Assembly (NCBI GenBank): GCA_026706595.1
Contig: JAPOYL010000021.1
Span: 1 to 64,000, forward strand
DNA from: Gammaproteobacteria bacterium
GTDB lineage: Bacteria > Pseudomonadota > Gammaproteobacteria > UBA4575
DNA: 64,000 bases
Reading direction: 5' to 3'
Shown here: positions 11,501-20,078 of the stretch, piece after piece
Layout: the number at the start of each line of letters is the position of its first letter
How positions within the stretch are numbered: the stretch's first letter is position 1
Translations under genes and position numbers: made by a program
Notes under the pieces: generated by a model
Told to the model about the DNA's origin: nothing
The model's input: the letters and a program-made list of their open reading frames with translations, nothing else
Database searches by the model: none

Positions 11501-11739
11501 TCTTGCTTACTTCTGTGACTACTTTCCTCGGGTTCACGCCCCTTATCCTTGAGCGTGCAATCCAGGCACAGTTCCTGGTTCCATTTGCCGCATCACTCGG
11601 TTTCGGGATCATGATTACCACGGCCATATTGATGATGCTCATACCCGCACTGATGGCGATGCATCTTCACAGGAAAATCCGGCAAACGGAAGCAGGTGCG
11701 GACCTCGCCCCCGTGGCAACCGCCAGTCCTGCAGACTGA
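8515..11739 (+). CDS. RND efflux inner-membrane permease (AcrB/HAE1-like)
   Basis: 1074 aa; MAGNSVAANLFMFVILAAGLVALTGL, SVAYPGATPDEVEESIVVKIEE, VLAIGIVVDDAIVVAEHIHLE, SFMGIFGLSGVVVNDSLVMIDFID; 4-bp overlap with upstream MFP. Confidence 0.96.
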   Translation: MSRNGSQLGEPGGPIAYMAGNSVAANLFMFVILAAGLVALTGLERESWSTVEFNTIEVSVAYPGATPDEVEESIVVKIEEQVNSLGDVKRVKSVAAPGMASVRAELKMGADIGRALDEIKTVVGRIQSFPAAAERPQFREMTNHQSVVRILVYGEISERSLKELAYQIEDELTSLPAVSSVETSAVRNYEISIEVPQARLRALGITLADIANTIRHGSLDLSAGRIETREAEVRVRTLGQRYVQQDFEEIVVLSRNDGTVVRLGDIAKVRDGFQDSDLIVHHQNQRAAFVEVYRAEGERVMDVTTTVREHVVNVIRPSLPDGVGITIWNDDSQDYKERVNLLLKNGILGLMLVLIALALFLEIRLAVWVAAGLAISGIGALAVMLAADISINTVSLFAFVLAIGIVVDDAIVVAEHIHLERSRGTPGIVAAIRGTRRIKVPLVFAVLTSVAAFTPLFFIPGGIGQVWKALPVIIIAMLLISLMESLLILPNHLSNLHGPEWKPTGPVNRFFAQVQGTVDELLGRFVKGPLDRALHFATAQPVVTLAGAIGLLILSVSFLPAGIVATSFADVVEGDFVTATLEMPDGTTAQRTYEVAQELEAAGHRVIERISAERPEGAPPLLSGVTVTVGQGPRVEGGGLAPKLSLNPEPNIATIEFKLLSAQQREISTGAIAQAWRDEVGILPYVRGITFSGKVFDLGNPIEVVLSHPEAQHLNQIAGSVVHGLREVEGVFDVRSDHTPGVREIQLELRPEARTLGLTLEEMAQQARAAFFGAEALRVQRGREEVRVYVRLPKDERNAITDVEGYLIRTSTGAEVPLSQVATFKSGISPPAIRRKDGQRVVTVTADVDQTVITGGEANAILADSILAGLKEAHPDLTYTFGGEQQEQIESLGALKRGFAVAMLMIFALLAIPLRSYVKPFIIMAIIPFGLIGAIWGHLALGIAMSAASFMGIFGLSGVVVNDSLVMIDFIDQKLDEGVPARTAIIEGAKGRFRPILLTSVTTFLGFTPLILERAIQAQFLVPFAASLGFGIMITTAILMMLIPALMAMHLHRKIRQTEAGADLAPVATASPAD

Positions 11740-12025
11740 AGGCTGCACTCCCACCAATAGGCGGTGTACTGGTTGTTCTCCGGCACCGGCAAGCGCCTTG
11801 CAATTTCCGGTGTTTGAAGAGCCCCCGGCTGAAGCCAACGGCCGATCCTTCCCAGTCCATGCCAGATCCGGACTATTTTATTTTTAATATCAAATAGTTG
11901 TGCTGTACAGAATCACTCGGTGATTGACACTCTTGGCCTGCAAATCACGTGAGGGCGTGGTATTTTATACAGGTTCCCGGCCTATGCTGAGGACCGCACC
12001 GATCCACACAGAATTCGGGTGAACA

Positions 12026-13096
12026 ATGCAAGCCAGTCAAGCTGAAAGTGACCCCCCCTTGCTGCATCCCTTTCCCGAGGGCTGGTATTTCATCGCCAGC
12101 CGTCAGTCCATCCTCAAGGAGAAGCTGATTCAGAAAACCTGGATGGGAAAGGAGATCGTCGCCTGGAGCGACAGGGAAGGGAGCATCTGCGTGGCCGAAT
12201 CGGTGTGTCCGCACATGGGTTCTGCACTGGGGCCTGCAGCGGGCGGGCAGGTGCGCAACGGTTGCATCGTCTGCCCGTTTCACGGCTTCGAGTACGACGT
12301 TACCGGACAGTGTGTGGCCACCCCGTTCGCCCCGCCGCCCAAGTCCGCCAGGCTCAGGGTATTCGAGACACGGGAGCTTCTTGGCCTTGTGTTTGCCTGG
12401 TGGGGCAGCCACGGAAGGCCCTCCCAGTGGAGCCTTCCCGAAGATCCCCCGACCGGGGCTGACTGGGGGGAGCTGGAATTTCGAACCCTGCAGTTTCCCG
12501 GCCATCCCCAGGAGACCACCGAGAATTCCGTGGACATGGCCCACCTGCGATACGTGCACGGCTACAGCAATGTACTCCGGACGGCATCCGTGACCGTGCA
12601 GGGCGCGCACCTGGAAAGCTGCTTTGATTTCAGACGAACCCAGTCTATTGCAGGAATCTTTAAGTTTGACTTCGATGTTTCCGCCATCGCTCACGTCTTC
12701 GGGGTGGGGTATTCGTTCGTGGAGATCCGTGAGCATACCCTGGGCATGGACTCGAGGTTGTGGGTGCTTGCAACCCCGGTGGATGGCACGCTTATCGAGC
12801 TGGTCCTGGTAGGCCAGTTGCGCGAGCTTCGCAAGCCAAAACGGCCCATCATCGGCATGCGTTTCATGCCGGTGGGGCTGCGCAGCCGGCTCATGGCGAA
12901 AATACTTGCCTCGGTGCAGAAACGTGACGTCCTGCAGGATGTCACGGTCTGGAGCCGGAAACAGTATCGGCCCAATCCCCGATTGTGCCGCTCGGATGGC
13001 GAGGTCGCGGTGTATCGGCGCTACTGCGAGCAGTTCTATCCGGACCGCCGGGAAAGCGGTGAAGGCCTGTACGAACTGCAGTCTATCCAGTCATAG
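12026..13096 (+). CDS. Rieske [2Fe-2S] non-heme iron oxygenase, alpha subunit-like
   Basis: Rieske ligands CPHMG...CPFHGF; mononuclear iron site ENSVDMAHLRYVHGY (D-x2-H-x4-H). Confidence 0.92.
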   Translation: MQASQAESDPPLLHPFPEGWYFIASRQSILKEKLIQKTWMGKEIVAWSDREGSICVAESVCPHMGSALGPAAGGQVRNGCIVCPFHGFEYDVTGQCVATPFAPPPKSARLRVFETRELLGLVFAWWGSHGRPSQWSLPEDPPTGADWGELEFRTLQFPGHPQETTENSVDMAHLRYVHGYSNVLRTASVTVQGAHLESCFDFRRTQSIAGIFKFDFDVSAIAHVFGVGYSFVEIREHTLGMDSRLWVLATPVDGTLIELVLVGQLRELRKPKRPIIGMRFMPVGLRSRLMAKILASVQKRDVLQDVTVWSRKQYRPNPRLCRSDGEVAVYRRYCEQFYPDRRESGEGLYELQSIQS

Positions 13097-13137
13097 CGAT
13101 CTCAAAGAGACCACTCATATAAACGAATGGGCCTGTG

Positions 13138-13158
13138 GCGGCACGCGCCGCTGTTTTT
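13138..13158 (+). terminator. Rho-independent terminator candidate after the Rieske gene
   Basis: GCGGC-acgc-GCCGC followed by TGTTTTT between the two convergent genes. Confidence 0.55.
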
Positions 13159-15163
13159 AATGGAGGCTTATGGGATTCCTGGCTTCGGCAACGTGAAACT
13201 TCATTTTCTTGTTCGGTGCCGAGGTCGGAAAGGGGTTGATGCCCAGCTTGTAGTTGTCGGGCTTCAGTTCCAGCCTGAAGTGATGGGCGATGAGCAGGAG
13301 ATTGACCATCATCTGCAAATTGACCCAGCGATGTCCGAGGCAGGCATGCGTGCCGAGTCCGTAGGGCGCGTAGGCACACGGGATCAGGTGTTCCTGACGC
13401 TCTTTATTGTAGCGCTCGATGTCAAACTTCATCGGGTCCTTGAACACATCATCCATGTAGTGTGTGGCGGTCTGGCATACCAGCAAGCGGGTTCTGGAGG
13501 GCACCTCGTACTCATCGATGACGCAGTTATTCATCGCCGTTCGCAGCTGCCAGGGGATCACAGGAAACATGCGTTCGGTTTCAAGAAACACCCGGTGGGC
13601 GACATCGATATTTGACGGCTCAAAATCCTTCGCATCCGGTTCCCTTCCGTTGCCGAACAAGGCATCCGCTTCCTGGCACACCTGCTCATACAAATCGGGA
13701 TGACTCACCATGCAGTACAACGCGAAAGCCAGTCCGCTGCCAAGATAGATGCTGGCGACCATCGAGGCTACGAACGGAAATACGATATCTGTTTCGGGCA
13801 GGAACTGCGGGTCGCTTCTGTGAAGTTCGAGAACGGCATCGGCAAGGTCTGGATGCTGCCCCTCCCGCTGTGCCGGCGTGTGCGTGGCATGGATAGATTC
13901 GACAAGCTTTCGAACCGCCTTCTTGGCTCGATTCATGCGTGGTGTGTGCAGCAGGATTTTCGGTGTCATCCCGGACACGTGGGCGTTCAGCGCACGGTGC
14001 TCGTAGGCCAGAAGGTCATCAACATAGTCGGCACAGTCCACGCTGATCATGAGATGGGAAATCTGGCTGCTGACATGGTTCTGGCAGGCTTTGGCCGCGC
14101 TCAGCATGGCGCCCGGCTGCCATTGGCTGAGGGATTTCCGGCACAGCTCAATAAGCTGCGGGAGCTTTTGGGAAAGATTGGCCCTTGAATACACGTAGCG
14201 CAGTGATTTTCTCAATCGGTAGTGTTCCGCCCCGTCCATGCCCGGCAACGTGCGCGATGCACCAAATTCGCCTTCCAGATTCCTGATGTAGTCTTTCGAG
14301 CGAAGATAAAACCTTCCTTTTTTCTGAACCCACTGATTGGTATTCAGACCGATCAGCAGGAGCAATTTCTGCCCCTCTATCTTCATCGGTGCCTCAACGA
14401 CCGGTCCGTACTTGTCATGAATCTGGCAGAGGGCCCTGGATATGAAGCCCTTGCGGAAATTCGAGTTGCCCAGGATGTCGGATATCTTCATCTTGGGGAT
14501 GGGCTTGGTCCGGATGCTGTGTTTCGTCTTCGGCTGGATGGTGCTTAGCTTGACGGCCTTGGAGATCGACTGGCCGACCAGGTCCATCGAGGCCAGCATT
14601 TCGATGCGCTCGATTTTCTCCTGGTAGTCTTCCTCGCTGAGAATGAGCTTGAATCCCCCGCATGTATGCATGAGGCAGATGAGGATGACATCACGGGGAT
14701 CCGGGATGACGTCGTTCAGGATGACGTTCAGGATTCTTGACTTGGCCTCCTCCCGGGATGAGCCATCGACCTTGGGGTAGGTCTTGGTACGGGAAACGGA
14801 TCGTGACAATGTCCAGAACCCGCCTGATTCGTGTTCCAGGACCCCCTTTTCAACCAAGCGGTCCAGTGCAGTTTCGACGATATCTTCGGAAAGCGGGGTA
14901 TTTTTTTCTATCCAGTACTGGGTGTTATAGGTGTCCTGTGCTTCGCTGATCTTCTTCAGTGAGGGATCGAGCAAGGGGTCGCCGGTCGGGCTCTCATCGA
15001 TCAGATGCAAGGAGTCCAGATCGGTGTCAATCCGAAATTCCAGGGCAAGGTCGGCGATTACCGCACCCGCGATGACGCACGAGAAGTCCCAGCCCGGCAC
15101 CATCTCGAGGTAGCCGCTTTGCTCATCGAGCATCAAAAGGAGCAGTTCTTCAATCAGGCGCAC
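13157..15163 (-). CDS. GPP34/GOLPH3-like domain fused to cytochrome P450 (668 aa)
   Basis: N-term: MRLIEELLLLMLDEQSGYLEMVPGWDFSCVIAGAVIADLALEFRIDTDLDSLHLIDESPTGDPLLDPSLKKI...ALDRLVEKGVLEHE...DPRDVILICLMHTC (GPP34-like). C-term: ExxR (ETER), heme motif PYGLGTHACLGHRWVNLQ (P450). Confidence 0.9.
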   Translation of the reverse strand: MRLIEELLLLMLDEQSGYLEMVPGWDFSCVIAGAVIADLALEFRIDTDLDSLHLIDESPTGDPLLDPSLKKISEAQDTYNTQYWIEKNTPLSEDIVETALDRLVEKGVLEHESGGFWTLSRSVSRTKTYPKVDGSSREEAKSRILNVILNDVIPDPRDVILICLMHTCGGFKLILSEEDYQEKIERIEMLASMDLVGQSISKAVKLSTIQPKTKHSIRTKPIPKMKISDILGNSNFRKGFISRALCQIHDKYGPVVEAPMKIEGQKLLLLIGLNTNQWVQKKGRFYLRSKDYIRNLEGEFGASRTLPGMDGAEHYRLRKSLRYVYSRANLSQKLPQLIELCRKSLSQWQPGAMLSAAKACQNHVSSQISHLMISVDCADYVDDLLAYEHRALNAHVSGMTPKILLHTPRMNRAKKAVRKLVESIHATHTPAQREGQHPDLADAVLELHRSDPQFLPETDIVFPFVASMVASIYLGSGLAFALYCMVSHPDLYEQVCQEADALFGNGREPDAKDFEPSNIDVAHRVFLETERMFPVIPWQLRTAMNNCVIDEYEVPSRTRLLVCQTATHYMDDVFKDPMKFDIERYNKERQEHLIPCAYAPYGLGTHACLGHRWVNLQMMVNLLLIAHHFRLELKPDNYKLGINPFPTSAPNKKMKFHVAEARNPISLH

Positions 15164-15199
15164 GGTTTTTCTTTCTGGTAAAAGTGTCTAAATACGGTC

Positions 15200-15219
15200 A
15201 GCTATCGACCGACAGCTGT
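15200..15219. promoter_or_regulatory. Inverted repeat in the 5' leader of the GPP34-P450 gene
   Basis: CAGCTATCG-AC-CGACAGCTG; arms match at 8 of 9 positions. Confidence 0.45.
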
Positions 15220-15222
15220 CTA

Positions 15223-15255
15223 ACCCAGTGATTGTACTATATTTGCACTGGGTTG
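15223..15255. promoter_or_regulatory. 9-bp perfect inverted repeat flanking a -10-like element upstream of the GPP34-P450 gene
   Basis: AACCCAGTG-N15-CACTGGGTT; minus strand between the arms contains TATAGTACAAT. Confidence 0.5.
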
Positions 15256-15563
15256 CAGGTCATTTCGACGGGGATGCCCCCTGATGCACTGGGAGCACCT
15301 GCCGCGACCCGGTGCCGTGACGCGCGCATGGCAATGCGCTTGGATGGGATCAGCACACGAGCTGATGCCAGGGCAGCGCCAGTACCCTGGCAGAAATTTC
15401 CCTGTTCCCGATCCGCGTTTTCAACCCGTTGTCCTGTCTCGCGAACATCTTCATACGGGATATTTACTTTAAATCGGACATCTGGCTTTATGCCGCGTTG
15501 AGGGAAGTTTTGGCGCGATTGGATGATTCTGCAGACTGATTTCCTGCGGCGGGCCGCCCCGGC

Positions 15564-15650
15564 GGCTATTGCCCCGTCTGGGCAAGTATTTCACAATAGC
15601 GCCCCCGGAAGCGGGATGACAGGGTCCTGTGGCAAGCAGGACCTTTTCTA
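15564..15650 (+). promoter_or_regulatory. Structured leader with terminator-like hairpin upstream of tkt
   Basis: CTATTG..GCCCcgtctGGGC..CAATAG nested hairpin, then GGTCCTG-tggcaag-CAGGACC-TTTTCT (15623..15649), ~70 bp before the tkt start. Confidence 0.35.
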
Positions 15651-15721
15651 TTTGGGACATTGACGATCACAAGAACGGTTTTGATGGACACCTGGCTGCA
15701 CAGGCCGGCAGGAATCTTCTA

Positions 15722-17719
15722 ATGGAGAATCGACTGGAACTTGCCAATGCGATCCGTGCCCTCAGCATGGATGCCGTGCAGTGTGCAAACTCCGGGCATC
15801 CCGGCATGCCGATGGGCATGGCCGATATTGCCGAGGTGCTCTGGAATGACTACCTGAAGCACAATCCGAACGATCCCCAGTGGCCGGATCGTGACCGTTT
15901 CGTGCTGTCCAACGGCCACGGTTCCATGTTGCTGTATTCATTACTGCACCTGACCGGGTACGAGGTCTCCATGGAAGAGATCCGCAACTTCCGGCAACTG
16001 CATTCGAGGACTCCGGGTCACCCGGAGTACGGCGATACTCCAGGTGTGGAAACCACGACAGGCCCGCTGGGACAGGGGCTTGCGAATGCGGTCGGCATGG
16101 CGCTTGCGGAAAAGGTTCTGGCCGCGACCTTCAACCAGGACGACTTGGACATCGTCGACCACTACACCTACGTGTTTGCAGGCGATGGCTGCCTCATGGA
16201 GGGGATCTCGCATGAAGCGTGCTCCCTTGCTGGCACGCTCGGGCTCGGCAAGCTGATCGTGTTTTACGATGACAACGGCATTTCAATCGACGGCGAGGTT
16301 GCGGGCTGGTTCACCGACGACACGCCGAAGCGGTTCCAGTCCTATGGATGGCATGTCATTGCAGATGTCGATGGTCACGACAGCACCCAGATCACGAACG
16401 CCATCGAGAATGCCCGAGATGCGCTGACCCGTCCCACCCTGATCTGCTGCAAGACGGTGATCGGCTGGGGGGCACCGAACAAACAGGGTACGGCAGCCAC
16501 CCACGGTGCGCCGCTGGGCGAAGAGGAGATTGAACAGGCGCGCACCCGAATCGGCTGGTCGCACCCGCCTTTCCATATCCCCGAGTCCGTGTACGGCCAA
16601 TGGGATGCCACGGATAAGGGCCGGGCACGGCAGTCCCTGTGGGAAGAAAAATTTGCACAGTACCAGCAGCAGCACCCGCAGCTGGCCGCCCAATTCTCAA
16701 GAAGGATGCAGGGGGTCTTGCCGCCGGACTGGGATGCGGAATCGGAAAAGGTGGTCCAAAAGGCGGTTGCCGAAGGACAGACCGTGGCCACGCGCAAGGC
16801 CTCGGAACTTGCCCTGGAGGGCTACGCGAGCCTGCTCCCCGAGATCATCGGAGGCTCGGCGGACCTGACCGGCTCCAACAATACCTGGTGGTCCGGTTCG
16901 GTGGCCGTGAGCGCAGCGCATGCGCCGGGAAACTACATCTATTACGGGGTGCGGGAGTTTGGCATGTCGGCGCTCAACACAGGCATTGCCCTGCATGGGG
17001 GGTTCATCCCCTACAGCGCCACCTTTCTCGTATTTTCGGAGTATGCACGCAATGCTCTGCGCATGGCGGCCCTGATGGGGCAGAGAAACATTTTCGTATA
17101 CACCCACGATTCAATCGGGCTCGGGGAAGACGGCCCGACCCACCAGGCCGTCGAACAGCTTGCCACGCTTCGGTACATTCCGAACATGTCGGTATGGCGT
17201 ACCGCGGATACGGTAGAAACCGCTGTTGCATGGAAATATGCCATCGAACGCGACAGCGGGCCCACCAGCCTGGTCTTTTCACGCCAGAACCTGCCTTTCA
17301 TACAGCGAAGCCCGGAACAGGTCGATCGCATTGCCAGGGGCGGCTATGTGCTGCTCGACTGCGACGCAGTTCCGGAGATCATACTGATCGCGACCGGCTC
17401 CGAGCTTGGAATCGCGTTGCAGGCTGCAGAAACATTGAGCGCCCAGGGCCGGCAGGTGCGCCTGGTTTCCATGCCGAGTACGGATGTATTTGATGCGCAG
17501 GACGAGGCGTACAGGGAATCCGTGTTGCCTGCTGCCGTTCGGACCCGTCTGGCCATCGAGGCGGGCGTGCCGGACTACTGGCTGAAGTACGTGGGCCTCG
17601 AGGGAGATACCATCGGGATCTCCACTTTCGGGGCATCCGCGCCCGGTCAGACCGTAATGCAGCATTTTGGCTTTACCAGCGATCGCATCGTCGAGCACGC
17701 GGTGGCAATGCTCGACTGA
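15722..17719 (+). CDS. tkt: Transketolase
   Basis: [79 protein letters not shown]. Confidence 0.97.
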   Translation: MENRLELANAIRALSMDAVQCANSGHPGMPMGMADIAEVLWNDYLKHNPNDPQWPDRDRFVLSNGHGSMLLYSLLHLTGYEVSMEEIRNFRQLHSRTPGHPEYGDTPGVETTTGPLGQGLANAVGMALAEKVLAATFNQDDLDIVDHYTYVFAGDGCLMEGISHEACSLAGTLGLGKLIVFYDDNGISIDGEVAGWFTDDTPKRFQSYGWHVIADVDGHDSTQITNAIENARDALTRPTLICCKTVIGWGAPNKQGTAATHGAPLGEEEIEQARTRIGWSHPPFHIPESVYGQWDATDKGRARQSLWEEKFAQYQQQHPQLAAQFSRRMQGVLPPDWDAESEKVVQKAVAEGQTVATRKASELALEGYASLLPEIIGGSADLTGSNNTWWSGSVAVSAAHAPGNYIYYGVREFGMSALNTGIALHGGFIPYSATFLVFSEYARNALRMAALMGQRNIFVYTHDSIGLGEDGPTHQAVEQLATLRYIPNMSVWRTADTVETAVAWKYAIERDSGPTSLVFSRQNLPFIQRSPEQVDRIARGGYVLLDCDAVPEIILIATGSELGIALQAAETLSAQGRQVRLVSMPSTDVFDAQDEAYRESVLPAAVRTRLAIEAGVPDYWLKYVGLEGDTIGISTFGASAPGQTVMQHFGFTSDRIVEHAVAMLD

Positions 17720-17756
17720 TAGATGATTTGTTTTCGAGATAAGTACGGAGAAAGTG

Positions 17757-18761
17757 ATGACTATAAGACTTGCAATTAATGGTTACGGGCGGATCGGCAG
17801 GAACATCCTGCGTGCACTGTACGAGTCGGGCCGCAACGCGGAAATCCAGGTGGTTGCAATCAACGACCTGGGCGATGCGAACACCAATGCACACCTGACC
17901 CGCTTTGACACCGCGCACGGAAGGTTCAACGGCACGGTCGATGTCGACGGCGAGTACATGGTCATCAATGGAGACCGCATCCGCGTGTATGCCGAACGGG
18001 ATCCGGGCAAACTCCCCTGGGGCGAGCTCGACATCGATGTCGTGCATGAGAGCACGGGCTTTTTTGCCAGCAAGGAGAAGGCCTCGGGACACCTCAAGGC
18101 AGGCGCCAAAAAGGTCATCATTTCTGCACCGGGCGGCAAGGATGTGGATGCCACGGTTGTGTACGGCGTCAATCACGACATTCTGAGCGCCGAGCACACG
18201 GTGATTTCCAACGCTTCGTGCACCACCAACTGCCTGGCACCGATGGTGAAGCCGCTGCATGAGAAAATCGGCGTCGAAAACGGCGTGATGACCACGGTGC
18301 ACGCCTACACCAATGATCAGGTGCTCACAGATCTCTACCATACCGATTTGCGCCGCGCACGTTCGGCCACCATGTCCATGATCCCGACCCAGACCGGGGC
18401 GGCTTCCGCGGTGGGCCTGGTGTTGCCCGAGCTGAACGGCAAGCTTGACGGCTTCGCGATCCGCGTTCCGACCATCAATGTTTCACTGGTGGACCTGACC
18501 TTCCTGGCGGCCCGTGACACCAGCGTTGATGAGGTCAATTCCGTCATGCGCGAAGCGGCGGACGGACAGGTGCTCGAGTATGTGGACGCGCCCCTGGTTT
18601 CGGTGGACTTCAACCATGACTCCCACTCCTCCAACTTTGATGCCTCCCTGACCAAGGTGATGGGCGGGCGCAATGTAAAAGTCTGTTCCTGGTATGACAA
18701 CGAGTGGGGATTTTCCAACCGCATGCTGGATACGACACTTGCACTGATGAATGCCAAGTGA
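17757..18761 (+). CDS. gap: Type I glyceraldehyde-3-phosphate dehydrogenase
   Basis: [55 protein letters not shown]. Confidence 0.97.
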   Translation: MTIRLAINGYGRIGRNILRALYESGRNAEIQVVAINDLGDANTNAHLTRFDTAHGRFNGTVDVDGEYMVINGDRIRVYAERDPGKLPWGELDIDVVHESTGFFASKEKASGHLKAGAKKVIISAPGGKDVDATVVYGVNHDILSAEHTVISNASCTTNCLAPMVKPLHEKIGVENGVMTTVHAYTNDQVLTDLYHTDLRRARSATMSMIPTQTGAASAVGLVLPELNGKLDGFAIRVPTINVSLVDLTFLAARDTSVDEVNSVMREAADGQVLEYVDAPLVSVDFNHDSHSSNFDASLTKVMGGRNVKVCSWYDNEWGFSNRMLDTTLALMNAK

Positions 18762-18818
18762 CACATCGTCCGGTTCCCGCAACTCGACAGCGCACAGCTT
18801 GATCCCCGGACCCGGTCA

Positions 18819-19991
18819 GTGTTAAGCATGACGGACCTCGATCTCGCGGGTCGCCGTGTGCTGATCCGCGAGGATCTGAATGTGCCGGTGAAAAACGGGC
18901 GCGTGGCCAGTGCCAAGCGCATCGAAGCCGCCCTGCCGACGATTCGTCTGGCCATGGAGCAGGGTGCCAGCGTCATACTGCTTTCCCACAGGGGGCGTCC
19001 TGATGAAGGACGCTGGGATGAGGAGTTCTCCCTTTTGCCGGTAGCGCAATTTCTCGAAGAGCAGTGCGGCCTCGAGGTGCAGTTTGAGAAAAACTGGCTG
19101 GACGGCGTCGATGCCAAGGCCGGCCAACTCACCCTGTGTGAAAACGTGCGATTCCAGGTCGGCGAACTCGGTAACGATGAGCAGCTTGCACGAAAGATTG
19201 CGGGCCTGTGTGATGTCTACGTGATGGATGCATTCGGGACCGCCCACCGTGCACAGGCTTCAACCCACGGCGTGGCCAAGTATGCTCCTGTCGCATGTGC
19301 GGGCCCGCTGCTGGAGAAGGAGCTGCATGCGCTGGACAAGTCCCTGGCCATGCCGGACAGGCCGCTGGTCGGAATCGTGGGAGGCTCTAAAGTTTCAACC
19401 AAACTCAAAATTCTGAAATCACTGCTGGGCGAGGTGGATCAGCTGATTGTTGGCGGGGGCATCGCCAACACTTTTCTGGCGGCGGCGGGCAAGCCGGTCG
19501 GTAATTCCCTGTATGAGAAAGACCAACTGGGCATTGCGAGGGATCTGCTCGAGGAAGGCGCCCGCAGAAAGAAGGAGATTCCGCTGCCGGTCGACGTTGT
19601 TTGTGCCACCGAGGTTTCCGAAGTTGCCGCGGCCACCACGAAGCCGGTGGATGCGGTCGACCCGGATGACATGATCCTGGACTTTGGCCCCGACTCGTCG
19701 AAAAGACTGGCATCCTGCCTGTCCAATGCGGGTACAATCATATGGAACGGTCCGGTGGGAGTGTTTGAGCTTGAAGCCTTTTCAAAGGGCACGGAGATCG
19801 TGGCCAGGGCCGTTGCCGAGAGCCGGGCGTTCTCGATTGCCGGAGGCGGTGATACGCTGGCTGCAATCGAGATGTTTGATCTGGGAGACCGTATTTCGTA
19901 CATCTCCACCGGAGGCGGTGCGTTTCTTGAATATCTGGAAGGGAAGGTCCTGCCCGCCGTTGGCATTTTGGAGCAAAGAGCAAATCGCTAG
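18819..19991 (+). CDS. pgk: Phosphoglycerate kinase
   Basis: [59 protein letters not shown]. Confidence 0.97.
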   Translation: MLSMTDLDLAGRRVLIREDLNVPVKNGRVASAKRIEAALPTIRLAMEQGASVILLSHRGRPDEGRWDEEFSLLPVAQFLEEQCGLEVQFEKNWLDGVDAKAGQLTLCENVRFQVGELGNDEQLARKIAGLCDVYVMDAFGTAHRAQASTHGVAKYAPVACAGPLLEKELHALDKSLAMPDRPLVGIVGGSKVSTKLKILKSLLGEVDQLIVGGGIANTFLAAAGKPVGNSLYEKDQLGIARDLLEEGARRKKEIPLPVDVVCATEVSEVAAATTKPVDAVDPDDMILDFGPDSSKRLASCLSNAGTIIWNGPVGVFELEAFSKGTEIVARAVAESRAFSIAGGGDTLAAIEMFDLGDRISYISTGGGAFLEYLEGKVLPAVGILEQRANR

Positions 19992-20078
19992 TGCGTAAAA
20001 TTACCCGCAGCATACTTATCGACCGGAAAGGTCCATTCGCCGTGACCTGTACGGCACAACGCGGTGCCGGGAACTGAC

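Noticed and set aside
5698-11739. RND efflux operon as a novel system
   Set aside because: All three components look like standard OMF-MFP-RND; nothing distinctive seen.
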